A stretch of DNA of 64,000 bases, from NCBI GenBank assembly GCA_900155495.1, contig FTLJ01000450.1, forward strand, positions 1 through 64,000, given 5' to 3'. Source of the DNA: Porogramme epimiltina. Its lineage: Eukaryota > Basidiomycota > Agaricomycetes > Polyporales > Polyporaceae. The position numbers and the translations under genes were made by a program. The notes under the pieces are model-generated. The model was not told the DNA's origin. It ran no database searches and was given only the letters and a program-made list of their open reading frames with translations. Below are positions 51,862-63,285 of this stretch, in pieces; positions within the stretch are counted from its first letter, which is position 1, and every line of letters starts with the position of its first letter.

Positions 51862-52043
51862 TGAGCGCTGCCTAGCAGATGCACGCGTTGACCTCACGGT
51901 AAAGCGAGTAGACGGACCTAGACGACAGCTTAGGAGCAGAGGTTAATGACTGCCAAGACAGTTTATGTACCGGATGGTGTTTGTGTTGAAGGTTGGACGA
52001 GGCTTCGAGGGAGACGCTGTGATGGCAGGGAGCCAGCAGGATG

Positions 52044-52048
52044 AAAAA
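52044..52048 (-). terminator. Pol III T-run after tRNA-Gly
   Basis: Five T on the minus strand a few bases beyond the tRNA 3' end. Confidence 0.65.
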
Positions 52049-52052
52049 TATG

Positions 52053-52123
52053 TGCATTAAGGGGGAATCGAACCCCCGGCGGGTCGATGGCAACGACCCA
52101 GGTTACCACTACCCCATTAATGC
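52053..52123 (-). tRNA. tRNA-Gly (anticodon GCC)
   Basis: A 71-nt cloverleaf on the minus strand. The acceptor stem GCATTAA pairs with TTAATGC plus discriminator A. The anticodon stem CGGGTCGTTGCC-type context shows loop TTGCCAT, giving anticodon GCC. The T-arm contains GGGTTCGATTCCC (B box) and the D-arm TGGGGTAGTGGTAA (A box). No intron. Confidence 0.95.
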
Positions 52124-52697
52124 TTGATCTGGGTATGACTAAATGTAATAATGAAGGTATGGACAAACCTTGACAGGCAGAATTCGCGAATACAACTGCT
52201 ATCGACTTATCTAATGAAGTTCTAGTTTGCCATGCCCTACACATGGCATTCACACTCTGATACCAGATCCCTCCGACGACAATTCTCCTTCCAACACAGT
52301 ATTCGCCCTTTGTGATAAACTCCTCGCACTTCTATCGTTGACCCACAGCCGGCTTGATAAACGCTTCCGCCACGTGGGGTACGCAAGGAAGGCAAGAGTC
52401 GGATCTATGCACGACGTCATCGAGCTTGGAGCTACCGACATTGACATCCCTCTCACCATGCAGAGGACTTTCTCGTCTTCTCCCGCTATTGTTCGTAGGA
52501 ACCCTCTATGTCCGCTCCTGTATCGGTGAGCACATCGATACACTTCATTTTCAAGTCTCGCACTCATCTAGGTCCTCGAAAGTGGGGCTTGTACGTACAA
52601 CGCTGAAGTCCACCTGAAAGTTCTCCGGGACACCAGGCCGTTGCAACGTGTGCGCCTTCACAAGCCCTCACATACATAGCCCCCGTACTATGGACAC
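52124..52697. other. Intergenic stretch
   Basis: Between tRNA-Gly and the P-loop ATPase gene. No coding region or further tRNA is supported. It should hold the ATPase promoter. Confidence 0.4.
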
Positions 52698-55600
52698 ATG
52701 CCCCCAACGCTCTCCGCTGCGGGGCTGTACGCGCCCCGGCGCACCCTCCTCGGCGCGAGGTCCGCATTGAACACCTCAATATCTCATATCGCGCAGACCG
52801 ACCGCCTTTCAGCCTTCCGTATCCTCAATCTCCCCCAACCCTTCTGCTCTTCCAGCCTTCGCCAGTCCCACACCAGCATGCCCCGCAGAACCACGAACAG
52901 CAGCGGCGGCAACACCGTGCTCGCTCGTCCCGGACCCACGCCCCGCACGCACGCACTCTCGCCCCCGGCGTCGCGGCGCCAGAGTCTGTACACAATCGGC
53001 GAGGGCACCTCCATCCAGCTGCACTGGCTTTTCCGCTCCAACATCCCCCGACGACGCGGGATGCCCATGCCCACCGACGTCCGCAAGCGCAACTTCTTCG
53101 GCATCGGAGAGATTATCGGCGTCCTAGCCAATGTGCGTAGTCTATCCTCCATCTCATCGTGTGCGCCCAGGTGGCAGCTGTGGGGCAAGCACGTTGACTG
53201 ATACCTTCGCTCTTCTTTCCCCCTACGACCCGCATACAGCCGTCGGAAACGCTTCGTTCTCTCACCGAGTCTAAGCGGATGCTGGAAGAAACGAAAAGGG
53301 AGCTAGCGGAGGCGAGGGAGCGGGCGCAGCTCACACCAACACACACCTTCTCTCCCCTCCCTGGCTTCTTCGACCGGCCCACGGAGTTGAAGGCAATAGT
53401 CCGCGCGTTGGAAGGAGAGCCCAGCTTCACCGTCTTGTTTGGTGCGAGCAGTGTCGGAAAGGTACGTCTTCCTTTCCTTAACCGTGCTCAGGGAGTGTTC
53501 CGTGTTCCGTCCCCATACGGAACCGTTCACTCACACTTGCGATCTAGACTGCCTTGCTCCGTCAAGTCCTGACACGGTCAAGCTACCACGTCCTCCACTT
53601 CGACCTACGCATCGCGGGGTTTGCTGACCTCGCGAGTCTGTACATGAGTTTGAGGTGCGTTCTGGTCGCGCCTGAGCGTGTCGGCATACATGCTGATAGC
53701 TCCGGCCGCGTGATAGTCAACAGATGGAAGGGTTCTTCATGAGCATCGCTCAAGACCCCGACATGCCTGGCTACGAGGCCTTTGAAAAAGAGGCGTGGGG
53801 CTTCAAGGTGAGTACTTAGTCGAAGCACGGAAGCTAGGGTGATTCATGGAAGGCTTCCGCAGCACGATCGACTGAATGTGGAACGTCGTCTCTCGAACGC
53901 CGCCCAATCCACCGAGGCCCTAGGCTCGCCCGTGGGGGATATCAAAACTAGCGATATCGCTCGCTTGATGGAGCTTTTCCAGGTCCGTATCTACAGTCGT
54001 CTCAAACATTAACGCGTCCAACATCTGTTATAGAGCTCTCTCCTTCGTTATTGGAACTTCCAACCCTCTGCCGATGTACTTTCCGCCAAAGATGGTGAGG
54101 GTTCAGAGGCGCCCAGGGGGAAGGATGGGAAGAAGACGAAGGGCGATCGTCCGTCCTGGGGCAAGCGTATGTTCTCGATGCCGAGGAAGCAGGCGGACGT
54201 GCGGCAGAACGGCGTCGCGGGACAGGGAGACGGGAGGGGCAAGGAAAAGAAGACTGAGGCGCCTCCGAAGAAGATGCCCGTCTTCTTCATCGATGAGGCG
54301 CACAAGTTGTGAGTTTCAGGCGTGACAGGCGGCGCGCCGGAACATACTCATCCACGTTCACTTCCGTAGGCCCGCACTGATTCGCTCAATTGACGCCATG
54401 AAGTGTCTGTTGGACGCGATGCTGGTGCTCACGAAGCAGGACAGGCTCTGCCATGTCATTCATGCCACGAGCGACCCGTTCTATCAGACGTGGTTGCGCC
54501 AATTGAATGTCATGCAGCATTGCAAGGTTCGCGTGTTTCTTTCACTCGGGCGCCCCGCACTCCAGCTGACTCTCATTGCGCAGATCATTACCATTGGGGA
54601 CTACCCTAAATTGGAGACGCGAAAGTATTACCGCGAGCATATACTTCCGGGCGTCCCTGAGCAATTGCGTCGGGGTCTGGATTTCGACAAGCTGTACGAC
54701 GCGTTCGGCGGGAAGCTAGCACATTGGCAGGACTATATCACGGACTACGGTGAGTGTGGCTCCTAGACAACGGATCCACCGTGCTGATTAGCCCATTCTT
54801 TAGTAAACTCAAATGGACGGCTAGACAGTAAGTCCACTTACTTTCTTGTACGCAGCTCCGTTGCTCACCACGGCCCGCAGTCAAGCAGTCATCTCACTTT
54901 ATCCAAGCCCATGCCCTCCTCAACCTCCATATCATTCATTCGGCACAATCTTCCACTAATGGCCAGCCCGCTGATCCTCTCAATGACACTGGCCCCCAGA
55001 ACGATCACTTGTCCACCCACGCCATCCACCGTCTCTCGCCGCCCATGTCCGCGACGCCCGGGGCCGGCTTCCGGATCTACAACCCACTCGCGGCGAACCC
55101 GCACCAAGCCCCCTCGGCCTTTTTCGGCACCAGCACAGCAGGGGGTATCGGCTCGGAGGCCCCCGTGTTCCAGGCCGACTTCTCCGCGTACCAGCTCCTG
55201 CGGGTGATGAACCGGCTGGCGCAGCCCCAGACCCGCGCGCTGCCGTACTTCCTGCTCTGCCGCGAGATGGGCGTGCGCGCGATCGACGGGATGGTCAAGG
55301 GCCGCATCCTCGACCTGCGCTGGACGGAGCCCGTGTCGCGCGAGTTCGCGGACCCGTACTACGCGCGGATGAGCGCACGCGTGCGCGAGAGCATCCGCGT
55401 GCAGCTCGGCGGGGCCGCTGCGCGCGCGCGGAGCGGGATGGGCGCGGAGGCGGGGAGCAGCGGGACGGCGGTGGACGAGCAGGGGGTGCAGTCTGGCGCG
55501 GGCGCAGAGGAGGGCTCGACGCGGCCCCGCACGATGCTGCGGCCGGTGACGGAGTACGAGGAGATGGAGCCGATGACCGACGAGGAGGTACTACGCGCCC

Positions 55601-55803
55601 ATGAGCGGCTCGCCGGGGAGGTCGGGATCGACGAAGATATGGAGGACGAGGAAGAAGAAGAGGTGCTGGGCCCAAAGCTGGTGCCCATCTCACCAATCAT
55701 GCGGTACGCGATGATGGAAGTTGTGCAGGAGTACTATGCGGACGAGGACAGGACGGAGTCGGAGTACGCCTCGCTGTCGGATGCGGACATACAGGAGTAC
55801 TGA
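52698..55803 (+). CDS. P-loop ATPase (STAND/archaeal-type ATPase domain)
   Basis: About nine exons give roughly 800 residues. The N-terminus is Ser/Arg-rich (LYAPRRTLLGARSALNTSIS) and may be a mitochondrial presequence; a second Met starts MPRRTTNSSGG. A helical ESKRMLEETKRELAEARERAQ coiled-coil segment precedes the NTPase. Its entry motif is LPGFFDRPTELKAIVRALEG, then Walker A LFGASSVGK with its last Thr in the next exon (TALLRQVL). Walker B is MPVFFIDEAHKLP, followed by a sensor-like LCHVIHATSDPFYQTWLRQ. A basic, Gly/Lys-rich insert (GRGKEKKTEAPPKK) sits just before Walker B. The C-terminal half (FSAYQLLRVMNRLAQPQTRA to an acidic tail with EEEEE) has no domain I can name. The layout resembles archaeal-type AAA/STAND ATPases (ATPase_2). 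Partner and process are unknown. Confidence 0.78.
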
Positions 55804-56164
55804 GGCTGGGACTTGAGATCACGGATAGAGTTGGGCGATATGCCGGCTGTGTTTCGACATGATGATCCCGTTTTCTTCTCCCCGCTACTAGTACGCTTCG
55901 AATACTTAGTCCCCCATTCAGTATGCAGCCAGTCCGTATCTGGTCCATTTGTCTCCATGCCCGGGATTATGCACGTACTCAGATTTTCTTCTTCACAGGC
56001 GCTAGCAGTACTGAGACGTTGTTCCGTCCGTCCGTAGTGTAACATATATATCAAACAGTTCACGCGCAGACCGGCTTGCAAAGCGTGCTCCCTGCGGCCA
56101 AGGCTAGGTGTAATGGGCGCAAGCGCGCACAAATCACGCATCCTTACTTTAACATGCAGCTTGT
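55804..56164. other. Intergenic stretch
   Basis: Between the ATPase and the FunK1 kinase genes. No coding region is supported. Confidence 0.4.
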
Positions 56165-58878
56165 TTGGAGCCTTCTCTTCAGTTGCCCACGTCCCCATTC
56201 GCTTGCCCCCATTTTGTTCACAATGTCGACGCAAATGTTCTAGGACAGCGCAAACAGCCCCCAACAATCACCCAACAGCCAGGACTAGCCCTAGGGGCCA
56301 GGATCCCGGATCCGTACTTAACATCCAGACTCCACCCTGCTTGCTACACCTCCCGCTCGTCGGAAATGCTCAAAGACGCTTCAGAATGCACCATCTTCCG
56401 GAATCTAGAATATATCACGGATTGCTATATTCCTTCCATCAAGAACCCCAGGTTCAATTCTGCTTTCGACGCTCTATTTCCTCAGGTTAAGCTAGAGGCC
56501 ATATCGTCTCAGCTGAGAGGGGTACTCCGGTCGGTCGGACGACGTCGGAGGACGATCCCAGGAGACAAGGTAGCCGAGAAGGACCTCATGAATGCTTGGG
56601 TACGTGGTCCCGCAAGTCTTCAACTATATTTCGACCCCCTTAACTGTGCATGCATATAGAGCGAGGTCAACACAGACTATGGTCCTCTATGCCCAGGATA
56701 CTCGCTCCACCTCTCCAAAAATGTTCACGATTCGGAGGACGATATCAAGTCAGAGATCAGCGCGGGTTTTATCCCTATGTCTGATAACGAATCTGCCAAG
56801 GACGGCAACTCGAACTGGTCTTTGGAGCGATACTCGTTGGTGTTCAAGAGAGGTGGTATTGGACAGGACCCCTTCGACGACCGCAGGGACCCGAACACTG
56901 AAAAACGGGTTCAGGCCAAAGTATACGAAGAACTACTTGCACGTGCATCCTGCGTCTTCAACCATCAGCATCGTACTGCCCACTTCATGTTCTTTGTCAA
57001 TGGCGGCGAGTTCCGCTTCATGCGCTGGGACAGGTCTGGAGTCATCGTCAGCGAGGCCACGGACTACGTCAAGAGTTATCGGCATACAAAGGTCCTCCTG
57101 CGCCTTTTGTACGGTCTCTCGAAGCTGACGGCCGCGGAAGCGGGTCTGGACTGGTCGGCGACACGTCTCTCTCCTGACTCATGTGGCTACAAGCAAATGC
57201 ACGCTCATTCTTCCAGCCACGCCCACGACCTTGACGAGAACCAATTCGAAGTCGAGGTTCCAAGCCAGATCCAGCAGGATTTTAATATTTCTGCCGGCTC
57301 TGCTCCTACATCTTCGCTGTTCGAGAAGGGCGAGCTCTTTGAAGATCCCTGTGCGACTAGGTGCCGACACTCACACTCTCATCCGCCCATTCCCACTTTC
57401 AATTATATCCGGGAGGACTTCAGGAGATCACTCGACCCTAGGCACCCGCTCTACTTGCTCAAGGTCTCTGGCCATGACTACGTTGTTGGCAAGCCCAACT
57501 TCAGCGCATCCAGGCTTATTGGACGCGGAACTCGTGGGTACATTGCATTGCATTGGAAGACGCAGCGCTTTGTCTACCTCAAGGACACATGGCGCCAAAA
57601 CTACGTAGGTCTTGGCAAGGAAGCCGAGGTTCTCGCGGAGCTCAACGCTGCTGGGGTTGAGAACGTGCCCACCCTCATTCACCATGAAGATATCAAGGGC
57701 CAGGAGACAGAGACGTCTCGGTACGCACCGAAGGGATACCCTATGGATGAAGAGGAAGCTCATGCTGCCAGTGCCAGCATTGGTGTTCCCTCCTTACCAA
57801 CGCCTACCACAGTGATTGCGCTTTCATCAGAGGTTAGCAACGGATCCCTACACAGTACATCTACGCCTACGCCACCTCCTCGCCTCGTCAGTCGGAAGTG
57901 CAGTCGAGGACAAGAGGAGGAATGTGCCGAAGGCCTTGGTCTTCGTCATTATATCCATCACCGCATGACTGTGGCCGAAGTCTGCTTACCGTTCCTGTCG
58001 TTCAAGTCCGGTTTGGATCTTGTTCTGGCGATCTTCAACGCCTTCGTCGGTAAGTCGTTCAGGCATTCTCATACGCTTTTTGCTGACGACAATTACACAG
58101 CTCACCGGGATGCAGTCGACAAATGTCGGTTGATCCATCGGGATGTCAGCTCAGGCAACATCCTAAATCACTTCAGGATCGTATCCGACGAGGAGAGGAC
58201 CGCCATCGTTGCATTCGGTGTCTTGACCGACTGGGAACTTGCCAAACGAATCCGCAAGGACGGAGAAACAGAGTCCCAAGAACAATCAGAGAGGATGGTC
58301 AGTCTTCGTGTTCTTTTCCGGAAGAGAAATTGGCTGACGGCGGAGTCCGACAGGGGACCTGGCAGTTCATGCCCGTCACATGCCTCCTGCAGAAGGACAA
58401 GGTAGTCGACGTTGCCGATGAGATAGAGTCGTTCCTGAATGTCCTCATCTATGGCGCCATTCTTCGCGTGCAGCACAACCTCGATCAAAGTGAGGTTGAT
58501 GCCTTCGTGCGCCAGTATTTCGATGGCACGCGCGGCCTCATGAAGCAACTCATCATCACATGCGCTATACTCGAGCTCGCCGGTAAAACAATCATCTTTT
58601 ACACCAATGCGCGCAAGGACAGGCTCCATCCTCTTAACGGCGTGATCCATAGCCTACTGCGGGCTTGCCAAAGCCGACTGGTTTGTTGGACGTGGGCACG
58701 GACGCTCCATACACCTTATTCCATGCCACCGACTCCAGAACAGCAGCGAGTTGCAGATCGCATGCTCACGCACGACTTCACGCGAGATCTTTTGTCGCAA
58801 TGTCTCTGGGGCGATTCGGACTCCAGCGGACCCCGTTGGCCGCCCGACGGCAGTGACCTGGACGAGGATCGCCTATGA
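56165..58878 (+). CDS. FunK1-type fungal protein kinase
   Basis: FunK1 is a kinase family greatly expanded in mushroom-forming fungi. The N-terminal part (LKDASECTIFRNLEY, GDKVAEKDLMNAWSEVNTDY) is the usual FunK1 leader. The N-lobe has FMFFVNGGEFRFMRWDRSG and YVVGKPNFSASRLIGRGTRGY. The ion-pair lysine context is RFVYLKDTWR, with EAEVLAELNAAGVENVPTL after it. The catalytic loop is LIHRDVSSGNILNH, and the metal-binding motif is TDWELAKR instead of DFG. The next exon begins GTWQFMPV. A C-terminal exon ends HPLNGVIHSLLRACQ and a Glu/Asp-rich tail at 58876-58878. HRD-x-x-x-x-N is intact, so it may be active. A poly-Ser/Thr/Pro linker (about 57,720-57,890) interrupts the lobe junction. Start: Met at 56165 is the first in frame; the next, at 56366, is possible. 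Confidence 0.88.
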
Positions 58879-59463
58879 ACAATGCGGTACAAGGCGCAAG
58901 ACTTGGGCTCGCTCGACTATCCTAGCAAGAAGTTCCACCGCGAGGTTAAGACCGCCGACGTCTTGACGTCTGACCCTGGGAGTGGCAGCGCGGAGTGACG
59001 GTGGGGTGGGGCACTTCAAAGCTGGCGCCTTAGGTCAGACCTACATGAGACATCCCGTGGAGATTACTCCATACAGCAGAATGGCGGAAGGACGATTGTG
59101 CCATCTATGCGCCTTTATCCCGTCCGACCCACTCCTCGCTCCTGCCCTGAACCTGCACTTACCGTTCGCTGTAATCTGCGAAGGGCTGTACTATTCTATA
59201 CTATCATTATTCATAAAATATAAGACTACCCATAACTTGCCGCTGTTGGCTATGTTACTAATGTACACACCAATGAATGCAGGCTGGGTCGTCGCGCGGT
59301 GACGGCACCCGGGACGGTCCGGACTCCGTGGTCGTAGTACGAGTGATATCATAAGCGAGTTCATGCCCCGACATCGGCTTATTTCTGACCCACTTCCTTG
59401 TCCTGCCGCTAGACATACTCACGCCCCTCCTCTAGTCCTGTGCGTGCTGACTGTACAGCACGC
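58879..59463. other. Intergenic stretch
   Basis: Between the FunK1 kinase and the MoCF-domain gene. No coding region is supported; an AT-rich stretch around 59,190-59,260 is a likely 3'-end region of the kinase gene. Confidence 0.4.
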
Positions 59464-61057
59464 ATGCATCGTGCGCTCGCCCATACTCCTCTTGTCTCTG
59501 TCCCCATCGTCCGGGTCGGCCCCAGAGCACTCGCGCGACAACACTACGCCTGGCGAACCTGCACACCGCTCGCCCATCCCACACACACGCCTCGAAGGCC
59601 GTTGTCCACATCATACGCTGCAAACCCATCTATAATCTCAGCGGATAGACGACGCGCCATGTCAACCGCCGCCCCCGCAAACCCCTCTGCGCAAGCTAGC
59701 GTGCCAGAGCAGCCACAGTATAACTTTCCCGTCTCGCCTATTCCTGCCAATCCTCTGGGAGAGGGCCGATTCATCAGGACAGCGGCCGCGCTTATGATTG
59801 GGTGAGCACCTATTTTCTCCGGGAAAGAGGTTCAAAGGAGCGTCGCCGTTCTCCCCCTCGACGTTGCGGCTAGGGTTGGCCTCCGTTGGAAGCAGGTGTG
59901 AACATCTCGCGGGGGTGTGGAGGCGGAGCGCCGCGCTCCCACGGCGCTCCTCGAAAGCCGCGTCCGCTCCGCATATGAGCTCATACGAATGCACCCATAG
60001 CGACGAGATCCTGAACGGCAAGACCCTTGACCGCAATTCCAACTACTTCGCGCGTTTCTGCTTCGAGAATGGCATTGACCTGTGAGTTCCCGTGACGCCC
60101 CAAAGTTTATTCGCGCATATATCTGATGCATGCGCAGGAAACGCATTGAGGTCATCCCTGACGAGGAAGACGACATGTGCGTGCGATTCGCTGCGCGCGC
60201 TCAAGGAGGCGGACGCGTGCACTGACGAGCCTGCGCAGAGTCGAGGCGGCGCGCCGGCTCGTCAAGAAGTACGACTTTGTGATCACGTCGGGGGGCATCG
60301 GGCCTACGCATGACGGTAAGCCCGCCTTCTCTACCACTTCTCCGCGGGCCTGCAGCCAATCCGGCGTGCCCCAGACATCACGTACCAATCCCTCGCGAAG
60401 GCGTTCAACCAACCGCTGGAACACCACACCGAGGCGCTACGCCGCATGACCGAGCTCATCAAGCACCGCACGGACCTCGCGAACCAGACTCCGGAGCAAC
60501 GCACCGCGCGCGAGCGTATGGCACTCTTCCCCGCCCAGGCGGAGGTGCTGTTCATCGCGCCGGATGTATGGGTGGTAAGTATCTCTACCACACTCGCGCG
60601 CCCCTGTCCCTGACCCCAAGGACTGTGCGCGTCAGCCTGTCGTGCGCCTGGAGGGCAAGCTCTGCGTGTTCCCGGGGATCCCGAGACTCTTCCAGCGCAT
60701 GCTCGACGGGCTCGTGTCGTACCTGCCCCTCCCTCCGCCCAGCGAGCGGCCGTTTAGACAGCAGATCTTCACCTCGTCAGTCCACTCGCCCTTTTGTCAC
60801 CATTCCATGCCTCGCTGACGAAATCTTATAGCATGCCCGAGTCCTCAATCGCGCCGTACCTCACCGAGCTCCAGGCGCGCACCAAGGGCGCGGGCGTCCG
60901 CGTGGGCTCGTACCCGCTTCTCTCCAAGGGCGTATATGTCTCCTTGATCGGGCGAGACTCTGCTGTCGTGCAGGAACTCGCGCAGGAGGTCGCAGAGAAG
61001 CTGGAGGGGCGGCTGGTAAGCGAAGAGGACGCGCGGAGAGAGAAGGCTGCGTTGTGA
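59464..61057 (+). CDS. MoCF/molybdopterin-binding domain protein (CinA/FLAD1-N type)
   Basis: The MoaB/MogA-like fold binds nucleotides or pterins; in eukaryotes it occurs alone or fused to FAD synthetase. The core here reads ALMIG spliced to DEILNGKTLDRNSNYFARF, ENGIDLKRIEVIPDEEDD, then the diagnostic YDFVITSGGIGPTHD with DITYQSLAKAFNQPLE. RMALFPAQAEVLFIAPDVW and KLCVFPGIPRLFQRMLDGL follow. The end is VVQELAQEVAEKLEGRLVSEEDARREK. There is no FAD-synthetase (PAPS-reductase-like) domain, so it is a stand-alone protein of about 360-430 residues in around seven exons. The conserved start for cytosolic homologs is the Met at 59659. The frame is open to a Met at 59464, and this 65-residue extension (Arg/Ser/Ala/His-rich, ending RRPLSTSYA) looks like a mitochondrial presequence. 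I chose the longer start. Confidence 0.75.
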
Positions 61058-61300
61058 GCGTGTCGCACTCGGCGCTGTTGTATGTTGGCATACCATTGTA
61101 TTATATACATCCTCCTCCTTTCACCGGGGTGCCAGTGCGAGATGCTGCTCCTTGAGTGGTGATTCGCCCTAGACGCATGACGGGAGGCCGACTACCCAGA
61201 GGTAGCCATTTCGCGACGGACGGGACAAAGACTGGCTGAGAGGAGGGCTCCGTAGTGTACTATAGTGCGAAGTAGGGTAGGTAATGCGTACATGGGTTAC

Positions 61301-63103
61301 TCAAGTCCTAGCCTCTGCCTCCTTCCCCCGTGCCTCCTCAACGTAGTTTCGCATGAGCGAAACTACCTTCTTCAAGTTCAGACTGAACTTGGCAGAAACA
61401 GGGATGACGTCCAAAGCCCGCTGGCCAACGACCGCCCCCGATCCGTCCTGGATGGGCACCTGCATCTCCTCCGCTACAAACGCCTGTAGACGACGCAGCT
61501 TTTCGCGCGCCTCCATCACGGACTCTTCTGAGGCTCCCGGACCTCCGCCAAGCAAGTCCGCCTTGTTCGCGATGACGATGCGCGCGTTGGCACTCATCCC
61601 CGGCTTATACTGCTCGAGCTCTGCGCGGAGCACGCGCAGCTCATCCCACGGCGCCGGACCAGCGAGGTCAACGACGTACGCGAGCGCGTGCGACCGCTCG
61701 AGGGAGCGGAGGAACGAGTGCCCGAGCCCGACATTGGCCGACGCGGCCTCGATGAGCCCCGGGTTGTCCGCGACGGTGAACCGGAACGCCTCCATCGTCT
61801 CGTACGGGTCCTCGCCCTCCGCGTCCGCCGCCTCCAGCGCGCGCGCGCGCAGCTGGTTGCGCGTGAGCGCGTCCGCGAGCGCGCCGCTCTCCATTTGCCC
61901 CTGCTCGCGCGCCTCCTCCGCGCGCGTCTCGTCGTGCACCGCGCCGGGCGCGCCGCCGTCGAAGCTGCCGTCGGCGGCGACGCGGACGACGGCGACGACG
62001 GGGTTGAGCGTCGTGAACGCGTACCCCGCGACCTCGGTGCGCGCGCGCCCGCCGGTGAGGGCGCGGAGGAGCGTGCTCTTGCCCGCGTTCGGCATCCCGA
62101 CGAGGCCGACGTCGGCGAGGAGCTTGAGCTCGAGCGCGAGCGAGACGCGCTCGCCCGGGTAGCCGCGCGTCGCCCACTTTGGCGAGCGGTTCGTCGGGGA
62201 GAGGAACGCGGGGTTGCCCATCCCGCCCGCGCCGCCCTGCGCGACGAGGTGGCCCATCGGCTCGACGCGGCGGTGGCCGAGGGGCGCGTTCGGGTCCTCC
62301 GCCTCTGCTGTTTCCTCCGGCTTGTCTAGGTCGAGGAAAATCGGGTTCTCCGTGCGCATTCTGCGGGCACGGCGGCGCTCCCGCTCCTGCACGAACAGCG
62401 CACGCTCGGCGTGCTTAAAGTCGTCGCGCTGCGCGTTGTCCTCAGCGTGTTCGGGGTAGTGCACCCAGCGGCGGTCGCGCATCTTGTCCTTGCGCTCCTG
62501 CGGGGTGAGGCCCTGCATGTCCTCCGCCTCCGCCTCGTACTCGTCTTTGTGCCTGCGCGGGTCGTCGCGCGGGAGCTCGCGGACGATCGTGCCGAGCGGG
62601 ACGCGGATTATGAGCGGGGCGGCGTTCTTGCCGTTCTGCCAGGTGCCCATGCCGGCGCCACCGTGGTGCGCGCGGATGCGGGTGGAGACGGAGGAGAGGG
62701 TGGTGAGGTGCGGGGTGGGAAGGATGTAGACGTCGCCGCCGCGCCCCCCGTTTCCGCCTGAGGGGGGTCCGTAGGGCTTGAAGAGCTCACGGTGGAAGGC
62801 GACGCATCCGTCACCGCCGGTTCCCGCCCGGATGTGGACTATGGTGTGGTCGAGAAAAGTTTGGCCCTGAGGACGCGCACAGCACGACCGGGATTAGAGA
62901 CAGGTCAGATGAGGCTGAAAGCAGAGCATACTCACATTTTGCCTCCGTTTCCAGTCCGTCCTTCGTTTCCTCCTTAACTCGTCGGCGGATAGTGTTTGTG
63001 CATCGTTTGGCTTGGAGGGCCCAGCCGCAGGGATACTAGTTGTAGAGTAGCAGCGCCCTGCGAAGGCGGTGACGCTTTGGGCTCTGAGAGGGGGGAGGCG
63101 CAT
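61301..63103 (-). CDS. MTG2: MTG2, mitochondrial Obg-type GTPase
   Basis: Obg GTPases act late in assembly of the large mitochondrial ribosomal subunit. Two exons (62936-63103, 61301-62866) give 577 residues. A presequence (MRLPPLRAQSVTAFAGRCYS) is followed by the glycine-rich Obg fold, GQTFLDHTIVHIRAGTGGDG with GPPSGGNGGRGGDVYI. The Obg fold is split by a charged insert (about residues 190-270) rich in Glu/Arg/Asp. The G domain has G1 GMPNAGKSTLLRAL, G2 in YAFTTLNP, G3 DNPGLIE, G4 NKADLL and G5 SAK. Both switch residues are present. The charged insertions before and inside the G domain (after VHDETRAEEA) make it longer than bacterial Obg. It is divergent from the next gene, with 182 bp between the two starts. 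Confidence 0.94.
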
Positions 63104-63285
63104 TGGCGTAAAGCCACAGCGAGCCAGAGGGGACGAAGCTCTAGAGGCCGGGCGCGGAGACGCTCGTGACGCGTGTGAGCGAAAAGACCTGCCCTAAATC
63201 TCATATCGACGCGTCGCGTCGCGTCCCCCGCCTCTTGTTCACCTCCGCGTCTTCTTCCCCTCACTCCTCCGCTTAACGCGTCAAA
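63104..63285. promoter_or_regulatory. Short divergent promoter of MTG2 and the next gene
   Basis: Only 182 bp separate the start codons of two genes on opposite strands. GC-rich, with a CG-rich repeat (GACGCGTCGCGTCGCGTC, about 63,208-63,225) resembling a pair of MCB-type ACGCGT boxes, which drive G1/S genes in fungi. Confidence 0.45.

Noticed and set aside
61353..62162. 269-codon plus-strand open frame
   Set aside because: Antisense of the MTG2 G domain; the minus strand carries all five G motifs, so this is a shadow frame.
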